Positions 46,434 through 59,073 of a DNA stretch of 64,000 nucleotides are shown piece by piece. Source of the DNA: Ciona savignyi (taxonomy: Eukaryota; Chordata; Ascidiacea; Phlebobranchia; Cionidae). The DNA is taken from assembly GCA_000149265.1 (NCBI GenBank), contig CH002005.1, positions 31,389-95,388 on the forward strand, in the 5' to 3' direction. How positions within the stretch are numbered: position 1 is the first letter of the stretch; the number at the start of each line of letters is the position of its first letter. The position numbers and the translations under genes are program-made. Below the pieces are notes generated by a model. It was not told the origin of the DNA. It saw nothing but the letters and a program-made list of their open reading frames with translations, and did not search any database.

Positions 46434-46942
46434 CAGTGGAACCCCGCTTGACGACCACCTCGATAACACGACCACCTCATTATCAGGACCACTGCAGTAC
46501 GATCCCAAATAATTTACTATGGTAATGCATTGCATTCTGTTTCAATAAAGCGACCACCCCCGCGGTTTCCAGACCACGACCGCCATATTTTGGTCCAAAA
46601 CTTCAAATTTAACTCCGCTTAGGTGACCAAACGGGCTAAATAATAAGCCTTTGTTACCAAAATAATAAGGTTAAATTTATTTTATGATGAAAACAATAAG
46701 AAAATTGTGGCAAACAGGACTGACTTTTACAAGAGAAATTTCAGTACTAACAGTTGTTTAAATTTATTCTGCAGTATTTAATAAAAATAATGGCATTTGG
46801 TGAAAATTTAGTAAAAATGCAGACGGTTAAGCTGCATATGACGACAACATGCTGCAAATCAAAATTCACTAACACGACCACCCCGATAACGCGACCGCTT
46901 GATAACGGTCCCGTAGGTGGTCAGGTAAGCGGGGTTCCACTG
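46434..46942. mobile_element. TA-flanked MITE with CAGTGGAACCCCGC ends, copy 2
   Basis: 509 bp, TA at 46432-46433 and 46943-46944, same ends and internal CGACCACC repeats as the copy at 17344-17869. The two copies align over their whole length with small indels. Confidence 0.87.
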
Positions 46943-47548
46943 TATGCGTAAACTGTCAATATCGGAAATCCCAGGCGATAAATTCCTAACGAGCCAAGCG
47001 ACAAAACCAAACAACAGTAACAAGGCCTCACTGTTATAGGCATTGAATATTGCCGCTTACACTTCATTATTCACAGATGTGGATTGTTAAGCGGGAAAGA
47101 ATGTGAAATTGACTTTGAATAACCGTATTCAAACAAACTTCTGTTAGAAAAGAATTTTCACCTAAACTTGAACAATAGCTATCCATATTCAAGTCGAAAT
47201 GTTAATAACACTGACTTGGAAGTTTATACGCCTATTGTGTTGCGCTCTTTGAAATACCTGCATTTTGGAGCGATGATATAAAGAAACTATTCAAAGCTTC
47301 GGAAATTACAGCTTCGTTTACGGTCGGGCGAAGTTTATTGCTAAATAAAGTTTTCACTGCGTATTTGCTCGGTTTAAATTCCTGTGGTCGTAATTTCGAC
47401 GCTAATGTGAAGCACAATCGAATCCATATATATATATCTGCGTTTCCTATGCATATAGTTGCCTGGATTATAACAGTTGGTGGGTAAACAGTATATTTGC
47501 CAGGATTGACATTGACGATTAAACGATCCATTAAATATCACATTTTTC

Positions 47549-47793
47549 AGCAGTTACTAGAAACGCCCAGTAATGTGCATATAGCAGTTGAAAATTTGTA
47601 CAAAGCGTGTACCGGTTTGCGTGTTCCGGCTAGCGTTACAACGAGTAGCGGAATCCGTGACGTTTTGAAATTATGGGGGAAACACTATTCAGATACGAAA
47701 CTGCAATTAAACTTAACGCTTGGTGAACAGATTGTCTGGCAAGCTTGTTTTGACTTATGCGTCCTAAGTACGGTCGTGTGGCCAAATGGTTAA
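47549..47793 (+). other. Possible exon in the spacer
   Basis: Follows a good acceptor (CACATTTTTCAG|CAGTTACTAG, about 47549). It stays open for about 80 codons with protein-like composition (LLETPSNVHIAVENLYKACT, SGIRDVLKLWGKHYSDTKLQ). It runs into a SINE at 47773. Family unknown. The opposing frame 47232-47531 is probably not coding. Confidence 0.3.
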
Positions 47794-47881
47794 CCGATAC
47801 ATATAGGCTACCTACTCCTGTACAAAAACGGCAAGAGTAACATAAAAGGCCCGGGTTCAAAACTTAGCTCGGTAAAAAAAC
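47773..47881 (+). repeat. tRNA-derived SINE, copy 2
   Basis: GTGTGGCCAAATGGTTAACCG A-box-like start, B-box GGTTCAAAAC at 47854-47863, and a CGGTAAAAAAA end. Confidence 0.75.
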
Positions 47882-48412
47882 GTCTAGGGTCAAAGGCAAA
47901 GCACGTGTGCCCCTGCCCTTTCTATATATAGGCAAACAATCAGCATATGTGATAGCACAAGATCTACAATCCTTAGATTCTTAATATTTAGCCTTTCGCC
48001 AAACGGTTTCCACAGCTTAAAGAGAAAACACAATAACAACCAAATTTGGCATTTGAACATTTTGTATTATTTCAAGGAACAAAACACATGGAAACGGGAA
48101 AAACAACAAGACGCCATGCACAAGTATTGTGTATAGACAGTGTAGGTTGACATTGCGGAATGGATACTGCATATAACCGACGTAATCTCAGCGGAACATG
48201 GCAGTGAAGAAATTTCAGTTTTATAGGAGTTTAGTGCTTCGCTGAGAGGGAAAAAGTACGGTGATTGAAGAATTTGCAAAATTGGGAGATTTAATTTGAT
48301 GCATCGTAAAAAAAAGTTAGAAATAAATTACAGTCTGGATCTTTTATGAAAATTAAAAAAAATCTTATTGTTTTACCGTCATCTTTCGAAAAAATAAAAT
48401 TTGAATTTTTTT

Positions 48413-50224
48413 TCAAGTTCTACCGAAACATGACCATCCAGCTAATGGCGGAAGTAAACCTGCCGCTGAGAGCGCACTTAACTGCTGAGCAGATTGGCTG
48501 ATTGAGGGGTTTGGTAAGTAACCATGGCTTTGTGGGTACATTCGTGAGTTGAGCGCCATGTTGTATGAAAGCATCGGGTTCATCGGGTTGCTCATGACCG
48601 GGAAATGAGGCTGCGAGGTCGGCAGAGGAGGGGACAGTGACTCGGTCGGAGAAGCTGAACTTCGCGACGATGCGAAGTTAGTTTCGCGCGTTTCTTTGGG
48701 ATTTCCTGTCTCCGGATGAAACAGTTTTTGATCCCCGGAGTATTTGGGGGTGGAAGTGACGCAAGGACCGAATCTTGGAAGATCCTTGGACTTCCCCAGA
48801 GGAGAAACCGGGATTTCGGAGGAGGGTGAGGGAGGCGGGGATCTTCCGGATGTTGCGGACTTCCCGATCAATGATTCGATGGAGAAAGGAGAATTGCGTG
48901 GAAGTTTCTTCGCTTGGCTGGATTCCCTGACCGATTGCAGCGCATTGGCGAAGTTGGTTGCTTGGATCCTCGCTTCTGTGTTGATCGTTGGATTGCACGG
49001 GAAGGATTGGGGGAAGAGGTTGTTGTGCGCTAATCTCGATGAACCGAACGCCAAGAACGCAGCTTGTCTGTTGCTCAGTTCATGCGCTGGTAGCAGTGGT
49101 ACATGTGCTGGTAGGGGGTTCATGTATGCGTATGGATTCATCGCCATGATTGCTGCTTGTTGTAGTCCGTATGGCCGACCGTAGGGGTTCGCTGCATTCA
49201 TATCTCGGAACGGATCTCTCTGGGGCCGTTTGAACCTCTTTCGTCGTCGAAGGAAGGACCCATTATCGAACATATCTTCCGCCTCTGGGTCCATCGCCCA
49301 GTAATTCCCTTTGCCCGGGTTGCCGGGTTCACGCGCGATTTTCACGAAGCAGTCGTTGAGCGAGAGGTTGTGTCGGATCGAGTTCTGCCACGCAGGGAAC
49401 TTCTCTTTGTAATAAGGGAAGCGGTTCATTATGAAGTCACAGATTCCGCTCAACGTCAACTTCTTGTCAGGCGACTGTAGAATGGCCATTGTTATAAGCG
49501 CGATGTACGAATACGGCGGCTTCACGTTGGTCTTCGATTCCTTCGAATAATCTTCCATTTCGACCAGCATCGCCGCTTTCTCTCTGCTTTCGTCACTTGA
49601 CGTCATCGGGGGGTTTCCCTCAGACGAGAGTGGTGACGTAGAGCGTTCATCTCCAGTCGGTGATTTCGGGGACCAACTTTGTGGGAACGACCCCGCCACA
49701 AACGGGGCTGGAGAGGGAAGTGACGTCACGTCTACGTAGGTGTCGTTCGACGCTGGAAGGAAAAAATAAAAATTAATTCTGTGACGTTTCAACGTTGTCG
49801 ATGTTTTGACAACTCCGAACACAAAGTTAATAGTTGAACGGACGATTAACATAAATAACCAACCGAAATAACCGGACGAAACAAAATTATTACTGTCATC
49901 TAATCTTGTATTCCAACGTCAGTAAAATGCGGATTCTTTATTCGATTATAAATCGTTCTTACCTGGCGCGGTTGGTGCTTTAGCTGCAGAAGCTTGAACT
50001 TTTTCGTGCATTTGTTCAACTGCGTTTCTCATGCATTCTATTGCCGACATCTCGTTTCTAACCACTGGGCGTTGGTAAGGTTTGGCCGGGATTGGCGACC
50101 TTGATTCCCGCTGTCTATGTCGAATCGGTCCCGATGATTTCCACAAAATGGCGTCGGCTTGGGTGCTCATCACTGCTTGTTTAACGTGGCTTGTTTTATA
50201 TTCTATACAAGAGTCCACAGTCAT
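48413..50224 (-). CDS. FoxD: FoxD forkhead transcription factor, right copy
   Basis: Minus strand. Exons 50224-49963 and 49752-48413 join in phase across a 210-bp intron to give 533 residues. Exon 1, the forkhead domain (KPPYSYIAL ... LRRRKRFKR) and the eh1-like FSIESLIG match the left copy almost exactly. The few differences are in flanking regions: Ile for Thr near residue 7, Ala and Pro near the end of exon 1, Ala for Gly and Val for Asp before the forkhead, and Thr for Ser near the breakpoint. After HPETGN the tail is unrelated to the left copy: Ser/Pro-rich, then [19 protein letters not shown], and a [13 protein letters not shown] end. The same early-lineage repressor role is expected. 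Its tail-to-tail position and sharp loss of homology at 48702 mark the duplication boundary. Confidence 0.96.
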
Positions 50225-50477
50225 CGTATGTCGGTATGAACAGGTAGGCGGTAACAGGAGTCAATATAACCAATTTCGTTTCCTTGCTTCTCCCGGCAAC
50301 CGCCTTCTTCAGCGAATCCGAGAAATCTCGTGTTTGATATCAACAAGCAAAAATCCGTCCACACTTTATCACTGAGCAATCTAAACATGGAAAAAATGAT
50401 TAAACTTTGATCAACTGGCAACGAAAATACTTTAAATAACCCGACAACGGGTATAACGCGGTAACACTAAAACCACG
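50225..50477 (-). promoter_or_regulatory. Proximal FoxD upstream region (right) with TCF and GATA sites
   Basis: Same arrangement as the left copy. The TCF-type site reads CTTTGAT at 50405-50411 on the plus strand, with two GATA cores between it and the ATG. Homology with the left arm ends at about 50477. Confidence 0.45.
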
Positions 50478-51395
50478 AAATTACGTATGTTCCACAGTCT
50501 CTATGAATAAAATAAATTAAATTTCAAAATTTGTGAAACACTGAGTTAATAGTCTTTGAGAGACTAACTTTTTAAAACAATGATTGTTTAAATTTTCCAG
50601 ACTAGTTTTTACGAACTAATAAATGTAACCAAAATGTCTTTAAATCGTCAAAAAAATAGATTTTAATATTAAAAACAGTCTGTAAAATTATAACAGAAAT
50701 AAAAGCAATTATGTTTTCAATGACGAAAAATTTTTAAGCTAATTAGAGAAAAGCTTTCAAAACGAAATGATGAGCAATCTTATGAAAAATGGCGCTTCAC
50801 ACAATATGAATGCGACGGTTTCTTGGCGGATTTTTAGTTGTAAATATTCGAAATAGACTCGGTGACTTAAATAAAAATGTGCAAAACTTCTGTTAAGAAC
50901 TCTCTTATATTTTTTCAGGAAACCTCAAACTATTGAATTAATTTTCTCTCTGTTGAAATTCCAATGTGTCTAATACTAAATGAGGTTACACGTTTAGGCA
51001 GCTCAACTAAACTAGATTTGTTCTGGTGATTGATTCCAATAACACTGCAATTCTGTTTTAAATTGGAGGTTAAATTTAATGCCAAACTAATGCACCATCA
51101 GTAGCTCAGACTGCTGTACTATTTTAAGCTTGCCTGATAAAAATTACTAAAAACTTGTGAAAGCGTTTAATATGAAATTGTTTGAATTAAAGGATATAAA
51201 TTTTATTAAAGGGTGAAAACGTTAAAATAATTTCGAAATAAATTCTACTTGTGCTGGGGGTTCAACCTTGAAAGAAAATTAGTTGAGCTATAGCGAGCTT
51301 ACTCTTTACTGCTTTGGGACAACCTGGAATATAGTGATATGAACTGTGTCTTAGCCTAGTGCGGTATTAACATTTAATGACGCCATGTTTGATAA
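50478..51395. other. Arm-specific block upstream of right FoxD
   Basis: 918 bp of AT-rich sequence replacing the 688-bp block of the left arm, between near-identical flanks. No gene recognised. Confidence 0.5.
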
Positions 51396-51740
51396 ATAGT
51401 TGTAATACTGGCCACCTCACTATAATTCCTATTAAGCTTAAATGCTGATTATATTCATCTGCTTCTCACAAGTTAAACCGATGCTGCGTTTAAACTGGTT
51501 GTTTCTCGTTGGAGTGAGAATCACAACTGATGCTTCTTGTGACCCGAGCTCTTTATTTATCCTGGCGCTGCGATAATCATCAAAAGATCGGGACTCGCGA
51601 CTCCGATCCGCCGACTTCAAACAAACCCGAAGCCCGCCGAATATTGGTTCGAGGCGTCGATAATATTTCACACGTCTTATCAATAAGCTAACCAACATCA
51701 GGCGAGCTAAACGCTAATCAAAGCTTTGAAACTCCTGTAC
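51396..51740. promoter_or_regulatory. Conserved distal block upstream of right FoxD
   Basis: Partner of 39030-39384. ATCAAAGCTTTGA (from 51717) gives back-to-back TCF-like sites. Confidence 0.4.
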
Positions 51741-52560
51741 GTTGATTAACTTGGCCTTTAATGTGACTAAAACAAATACAAGGGCACTGACAACACGCAA
51801 TAAACAAACAAATTAAACTAAATCCAACTTAAAAGCAAAAAAAACGTTTACTGCTGGTACCGCCCTTAAGCTGCTGATTAATAACAACCATTTCTACTTG
51901 TTGCATTATTTTTGGCAAAAATTATACAAAAACGGAACGTAAATAAACAATATTTTAGCTTAATTTATTATAAAATAAACAATTTAATTATAACTTTAAA
52001 AATTTAAACTCAACGAGTTGCTGTACGAATTATGGTCTACATAATAAGCACATCATGCAAGGGAAACATATTATCCAAGTTCAGCAATAAATAATTTGTA
52101 CCACAGCCCACCTCGCAATGAGTGAACGAAGACTTCTCGAATCACCGCCCGCCAAGTGAGAACCGAGAGAAACTAGAAGAAAGCCCAATATACAACCACC
52201 ACGCATTGCTGATGGTACAGCGTGTCTTATGGAATCGACATCAAATTGCGACGGAAAACCCATTGTTTGAATATGTTCATTACACAAAAATTATGAATTC
52301 GAATTCTTAATGTAATTTTAAAAGTGAAATATTTTTAGTTTTGAAAACTTAAAACAAATCGTTTGTTGCTATGGTAATAATAGCAACCAAGCTTTGTAAC
52401 TAAAAATTAAACACGATTTTCGGTTTTGGGGTGAGTGGCCAAACGAATTTGATAGCCAGGTGTACTTAAATTTGCTGGTGGAGCTCATATCCATGTGGCG
52501 CTTGTACTCAGGTGGCGCTAATATCCAGGTACCGATGATATACAGGCGGTATAAAGTTTC
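51741..52560. other. Right-arm segment without clear left partner
   Basis: AT-rich. Contains a 62-codon plus-strand frame (52122-52310) and GTGGCGC-type repeat phrases near 52495 and 52510. No recognised gene. Confidence 0.3.
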
Positions 52561-53329
52561 GTGATCATTTTAACACCAAGTTTGATTGCATTTCGTATCA
52601 GCGCGGCTTTGTAATCAAATCTGTTCGGCCGCGTTTTGATAATCTTGGAAGTTTGTCGACTTGTCCTTAATCAGGAATCAAAGTCAACTGTCAACGTGAG
52701 TATTGATCAAAGACGGAAGATAATTTCGATTCGTCTTCCTTTTATCTTCGCTGTCAACAACTCACGTCATGACGTCATCATATAAATATTATCGCACAGT
52801 TGTCAATACACAAAGCGCGATTGATAGGATATGAAGCGATGGTTGTTGTACATCATACCGGTATAGTGGGTGTGATATTTTATACAGCGATATATTTCTT
52901 TCCAAAATATTTTGTTAGGAGTTAAGTCTATGTTGGGTGTCGGTTTTACTTAAATATACTTAATTCCATACAATGTAATTGATTAAAAACGAGGGATTAT
53001 GACACATATAACTCGATGAAGACTACTTGGATGTGGGAAAGCATGTGGATTTTGTGGAATGTCTTAACTCCCTCATACTAGTGGTGAGGTTTCCGTAGCT
53101 TTCACGAAAGAATTTCCATTGAACATTAAACGTTGACAAAGCATATACAACGTTATTAGACCAACGCGATATGATTTATATAATATTGGTACAACAATAA
53201 ATAGCAACGCAGTATTAACGGTTCATTTTAACCAACCATAATCGGTAGGTGAATAGTATTTAAACTCGACTTCTGACCTTGATTACGTCGCTTCAACGTG
53301 ATAACTTAAAGTATTCCGATCCACTTTGA

Positions 53330-53900
53330 ACCGAAAGCCTGACAAGTTACCGCACCTTAAACAGTGGATGGTCGTTAGTTGAATTCCATGCGCCCACGGA
53401 TATACTTTGCACACTGATATTATATAAGATGTCCCCGTGCTCATAGTCCAGTTGCCACAGCTATTGCAGTATTGCTTTTGTCTTTATATTTTGCAAGAAG
53501 CCCACAGGTTACCGGTCACGTAGCACCCGACAACCATCCCAAGTTGCTATTTATGTTTTCACGTTCAACCTGTCAATCAAACTCACCCAGCCCAGCGTCG
53601 CCTCCCTTACACACAAACAATCCTCCAAACTTCAAAATCATTTATTTGTTACGGAAACCTTATGTTGTGTCTATATTCGCCCCAATTCGGTTTGATTCTG
53701 ATCGCCAGCGACCCGTTTCTCATGTTGACGGTTCGATATTTAATCCTGTCTACTTAATGCGTTTGTGTCATCGCATTTTCAAAGTCCGCCCCCGAAATCC
53801 GGTAGCAGATCAGTCTGATCACGTGACCCGTGGTGAAGCGTGACCAAACATCGGAGGACGGTCGCACGTGAAAATATCATTTATTTTATTCAACTAAATG
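53330..53900 (+). other. Right-arm-specific segment with a 123-codon frame
   Basis: The open frame 53472-53843 is Ser/Pro-rich (SNSPSPASPPLHTNNPPNF) and ends RPRNPVADQSDHVTRGEA. I see no counterpart at the matching place in the left arm (about 36.7-37.2 kb). It may be an insertion or an exon lost from the left. No family recognised. Confidence 0.25.
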
Positions 53901-54439
53901 TTTTCCTACGATGTGTCAATTACAATTTGACACCATATGCAAGCGTTTCCTATAAAAACATAAACTTTAATTTATTTTAAGCCGAGTTTTAAGGAATTCC
54001 TTCCACCAAAAAATGACAGGGACCAAAACTAAATATGGTTAAGAAAATATAATATATGGACGCCTCCGTAAAACTGTGCAAACTAAGACATTGGAAACTG
54101 AACATGGATTTGCAAACATTTTGCACCTGATCGGTGATGCCGCTGCAATAACTGGATTGGTTCTTACAAACACATTCATATTTACATTGGCTTTGTTATT
54201 TACATTGGAAATATTTTATCGACACCACAGCTAGCCATAAGGTAGCGGTTATTGCTGGATATAAATACGACGAAAGGGAATAAGAATAAGATATAAAAAT
54301 CATTCTTTGAATCGACGCAGAAAACGGGTCTTCCTGAAATTGAGTATAAACTGATACCGGTTATAAACATTTACAACCATCCACGGCTTTTGTGGCGGGA
54401 TTGTTAATGTTCTGAGATTTCCTTTCAATTCCGTTAAAC

Positions 54440-54810
54440 AAATTTCGAATCCATTATTTTTAACAGCTGTCGTAGCAAGGTTTATAGCTTGTGCACCTGG
54501 CGCAAATAAACCAACTCGGGAAGTGGAACGAACCTGGCGCGCTAGGTTCAATTGTCGGGTGCATCTCTTCATATTGGGACGTTTTCTAACTTGGTCTAGC
54601 TTCGATCCCATGACCATTGGGTCTCACTGCTATGTTTGTTTGTACATGATTCGGTGGTGTTAACCATTCGACCACAAACCACTTCGAGGATGTCCATGAT
54701 TCGCTGTTGATTTCTGTGGACGATGATGCATCAATCGACATTTGTCCAACATTGGTGGATCGTCTCACAGCGTTCGCCCTCAGACTTGGTAGCTCAGTCA
54801 GAGTGTGAAG
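54440..54810 (-). other. Coding-like block shared by both arms (right copy)
   Basis: Partner of 35800-36157. Here the first frame stays open longer (RRSTNVGQMSIDASSSTEIN on to PPNHVQTNIAVRPNGHG) and the second is KRPNMKRCTRQLN followed by FAPGAQAINLATTAVKNNGF. The left arm's GTAAAG donor is changed to a non-GT sequence. Confidence 0.3.
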
Positions 54811-55488
54811 AGGTTTAACCACAATATTTGGCTTATAGTGTAGGACTATTATCATATCAATTGGACAATTATACAAATATGCAAACATCATTTCCTATCG
54901 AGACTCATAGAAATGAGGTCATCCAACCAGATGGTATCGGATGGGTCGTCGCCGACTAATTTGAAATAATTTTCAAGTTTATCTTCTCCGGTTGCGTCAT
55001 TCTAACGAGGCAACGTTGTTTACCATGTCTCTCCAATAACCAGCACGTCACGTGACACCTGGTTTGTTTACTGTCGTCTGCAATCACTCATCCGTGAAAA
55101 TGTTGGTTTAATTTAACCCAATCACTTTTCGGGAAATTATTCGGCTTGAAATTAAGTAGATGGTATACAAACAATTATTTTTGTGTCGATTTTGAAAAGA
55201 TTTTGTTTGGACAATATGAATTGGATTTTAGTGGAGAAAATGTATTTAGTTTGGTATTTCATCAGTTTTGTGATTTTTAATATTATTATAAAATTAACAT
55301 TTAGACTGAAATCTTGGATATTTTAACTTCTGAAAGTTTGAGTGTTTACCAAAATATGCTAATTTGACTCTCGGGTAATTTAAATCGCAGTTTCGATTAA
55401 GATTCTTGTCGTTATAATCGAGTTTGGTTAGCTGTGAACTAATTCAATGTGTTTCATGTTTGTATAAGAATCTCTTGTTTAATCTCAG

Positions 55489-55814
55489 ACTTGTTAAGAA
55501 TCCATTAAAGCACTCAGCGACTGTTGTAGTTTGTTCAGCCCTGCATTTCCGACGGATCGTTAATGAGCTGCTCAAAGAATGTTATCTTTACGTGAATAAA
55601 CTCGCCGCGTGGACAAAGGACGACAAAGCAGATTGTTTAGCAACGTCGCTCGCTCACACCATACAAGCCGCACCTGGCAGCGTAACTCGGCACCGCTTAG
55701 CTGGCTTACTCACGTGGGAAAGTTCCATCCAAGCGGCCACCAGTTCCAACAAATCTGCTGCTGTTGGAGGACGATACGCGCTGAGCAGAATTCGGGTGGC
55801 ACGACTCACGAAAG
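55489..55814 (+). CDS. Conserved 326-bp exon of an unknown gene (right copy)
   Basis: Flanked by a polypyrimidine-AG acceptor (TTTAATCTCAG|A) and an intact donor (AAAG|GTAAAC). Open across its full length (108 codons, phase 2 to phase 1). It encodes KNPLKHSATVVVCSALHF, ELLKECYLYVNKLAAWTKDD and TRHRLAGLLTWESS, then GGRYALSRIRVARLTK. The left partner (33360-33685) has the same length but a broken donor. I do not recognise the protein. The possible terminal exon at 58632-58797 lies on the same strand, but its phase needs at least one exon between them. Confidence 0.5.
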
Positions 55815-57089
55815 GTAAACACTTCAAATCGAACCAATTATCTCAGCAATCACCTTTGGAATCGGATCCGGCAACCTAACGATGTCAGTTCGTGGCTGTA
55901 CTAATGCTTCGCTTAGACGATGTCATTTCGTAGTATTTCAGTGGACAATATATGTTAAAGGCGTGTTAAACTGTTAGTAAAGTGTAAAAATGCCTTGAGA
56001 TATGGACTGTGTTGATACCCAGACAATAAACGTCATTTCACACCAACGAACCAACACATGAACATCCCTGTTTTGTAACCGACCCCCCCACATAGATTGT
56101 CGGTATAAAACATGACCGACTGTTAATATATTTAAAACCTTCTTGGTAACAATATAACACTAAAACAACCAATGTGGTATAACCAGTTATGGGATTCAAG
56201 AGGTTCGCATGGGTTCGGTCGAACCCGTTCTTGGAACGTCGGGATAATCACCGATCCGATTCTTGCTTTTTTAGAGGCATTATTAGACCTTTTAGGGAAC
56301 CTGTTGTTAGTAAGTACGATACAAAAGAGAACCTGTTCTTAAAGTTTTGTATTCCATCACTGGGTATAAGCCTTATAAAATGATGACCATCCCAAACAAA
56401 CAATCGAATCAACCAGTTCCAGCCAAGTTTGATCCTTCGTTTTTTTAACAATCTTCATAAGCGTATTGTGAATAGACCTTGTTCCTGCACCCAATATTAT
56501 TCAAATATAAAAATATTTATTCATTTATTATTAACAAACATATATTCTGTAATGACCCGCTGTTTCGATCACCGACGGACCATCCATTATTATAGCAATC
56601 TTATATCGAGTTTGTGTACAAATCTTTAAATTTGTGTCGTAAATTTCAGGATAAACTCCCATTAAAGTCAATTATTTTTAAATCAACATTTACGGGAAAT
56701 GCTAGCTTTGTCTGTTCCGTCCACTTTCTCATTTTGAATAATTAATAACGTCATTGAAACTTCCCATCATTTTGTGACGTATGTATTCTCTCGTGACGTC
56801 AAATCGCTTTACAAGACTCGGGGGATGACATTGTGTGGGAAAGATGACGTAACATTGACCTATTGATGACGTATGTGACAGCAATTTCCATGTAACTTCT
56901 GTTGAAATTATGCGGAACATAACGTCATTATGTACTGGAATCCGTAAATAGCTTAAAGTGTGATATTGACTTGTCAAAAATTGTTGAAAGGCATTATAAG
57001 CAACGCATGTATTGATGTACATTACTCTAGTCGTCACTAGTGTCTCGGGAAAAATTCTTTAAATCCGAACCAAACATTTTCTTTCTTGA

Positions 57090-57440
57090 ATACTTATCAA
57101 GATGTCGTAGAAATCTGATAATGTAGGGTTAGCAGGCGATACTTGGCGCGTGAGAACCGGAACAGACCGGTTTTGACTGGTTTTATGGTAGCAATGTCAA
57201 CTACAATGTACCGCTCTTCAAAAGCTTAGATTGTGATGCGAGTTTAGTGTCGAAACTGCCGCTTTCACGCCTCGGTGGCTCGAAACGTGGATGTCGAATC
57301 GTTGTTTGATCCGAACCTAATTGAGGTTGTTATCTGGGATCATTATTGGGCGATTTCGTTACATCGACCTCACACGTTGTTGGTTCAAGTTAGTCCTATA
57401 AATATATGGGAGATTTTGATATAAATATATGGGAGATTTT
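57090..57440. other. Highly conserved noncoding-like block (right copy)
   Basis: Partner of 31995-32340, with frame-breaking indels between copies. Ends in a right-specific 24-bp tandem duplication (ATAAATATATGGGAGATTTT, about 57396-57440). Confidence 0.4.
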
Positions 57441-58079
57441 TGAAAATCAACCTGTTCAGTAAGTACTGGATAAGCGCGCCACCTGCCGAATTGCGCCACA
57501 TCGTTTTTAATTAGAAGATACATATAAAAAAAACTTTCGAAATAATATCATTTTAATATTTAAAATCGATATTAAAAACAACATAGATCAAAGGGTTGAA
57601 ATATATCGGAGAGGCAAATACGTTAAACGTCCGTGATACTTCCTTTTATGGAATGTTTTTGTGTTTCTCATGCCCCAATAGCGTTACAAGGCAGTATTAA
57701 ACAAATATTTATGCGCTGTGTCATGGCTTTACACGTGAACAGGTTAATTGAATTCATTCCCAACTCTTACAAACACATTTGAAAGTTTAACAAATTAAGT
57801 CGATGTTGTTATAATTTTGTTTGAACGTTGATCAAATTGCTTGTTTTAACCTTTCTCCAAATAAACTTTTGAAACGATTAGTTAGGATTACAGATATATG
57901 ACGTCATATGCATGACGTCATGTTGGTATAGCAGGCCAGTAGGTGTGCGGATGGTTGATTTTCTCTTTAGGTTATAAATACAACTCAAGCTTGACTTGGT
58001 AATGTTTAAACACGGCAGAGTGCTTTATGTCCAAAGTCCCAACCATACACATTTCCACACCAATCAACCTTTCTAAGAG

Positions 58080-58190
58080 CGCCACCTGTCCAGCTGTGTC
58101 ATATTTTTAAAGCATGGTGATATATATTTCACCACAAATTAACTTTGCCAACCATCTGTCCATCTGCGCCATATTTCCAAAAGACGATTA
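58080..58190 (+). repeat. Dispersed units of the 76-bp repeat family
   Basis: Two diverged units (GCGCCACCTGTCCAGCTG and CATCTGCGCCATATTTCC) resemble the spacer array at 46.1-46.4 kb. Confidence 0.5.
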
Positions 58191-58631
58191 TATATATATT
58201 TGCGCACGATATTTTGAGCTGTACGCCAACTAGTCAAACATACTAAAACTCGCATGTGTTTCATTTAATATAAAATTATATAAGATGACTCGAAAAGCTA
58301 TCAGCGGATGGGAATGAGTATTTTTAATAGCCAGACCAATGAAAATATATGGTTTAATATTAAAGCTGATTGGAAAAGAAATATAGGATTTATATATCTA
58401 TTGACACAGGTTTAAAATCTGGTGGTGTAAAATATTATCATGTCGGGATGTTTGAAGTTAGTCTGGTTTACCCAAGGCTTTAACAAGAGTGCAAAATATA
58501 GCTCCACGAAACAAGGTATTGTTGTCTATCTCGACGACAATTTACGATCCAACAAATCGATTTTCATACGATTTTCATCCCGCTCGTGAATTCAAGATGG
58601 CGGTACGCTGACTAAATCTTATTCCAACCAG

Positions 58632-58797
58632 CAGTGACGTTTCATCGTACCGACGAATGTACAACACGATGTCTCTGCTGATTAAACTTTATGTTATTGC
58701 TGTGAACACGACAACAGACAAGGTATATCTTAAAGTTGGTTACCGGGAAATGCTTGCGTCTAATGAAGCCAGGCCATCAAAGGTCGATAAATATTAA
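58632..58797 (+). CDS. Possible terminal exon of an unknown gene (right copy)
   Basis: After an ATTCCAACCAG acceptor, one frame runs SSDVSSYRRMYNT and then MSLLIKLYVIAVNTTTDKVY, YLKVGYREMLASNEARPS and KVDKY-stop. The left partner (31379-31544) keeps the same length and the same residues where I compared them. Short and without a known motif, so it could also be a small ORF starting at ATG 58669 (42 residues). Confidence 0.35.
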
Positions 58798-59073
58798 GTC
58801 TTCATCGAGTCCGGGTTAATAATTCGCGATATTTTCAAAATGCTTCCCGTAGTTTCGACACGATATGATGTCATAAAGAAATATAACACTCTACATTTTT
58901 AACTAGTCTGTATATTCGATACAGGATAACCTGCGTAGAAGCGCCACAATTAAACCAAACTGTAAAACTATTAGCAATGTGTATGTTATTGTCTAAATCA
59001 ATCGTAACATTCATACCATGATTCCGGTGGAGTTGAATTTAATTTGAGATTTCGATTTCGAAACTAAATTAAT

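Larger units (their letters stand above)
41851..48701. other. Unique spacer between the palindrome arms
   Basis: 6,851 bp not repeated in the arms. It holds the distinct 3' ends of both FoxD genes, AT-rich sequence from 42.1 to 46.0 kb with no recognised gene, a short duplicated phrase at 43672-43732 (ACCCTAGTATACTTATACGG twice), a 76-bp tandem array, a MITE and a SINE. Confidence 0.8.

Noticed and set aside
57900-57925. Paired ATGACGTCAT sites as a proven CRE enhancer
   Set aside because: Two palindromic sites 14 bp apart are visible, but there is no linked gene or matching partner in the left arm, and the motif is common in this window.
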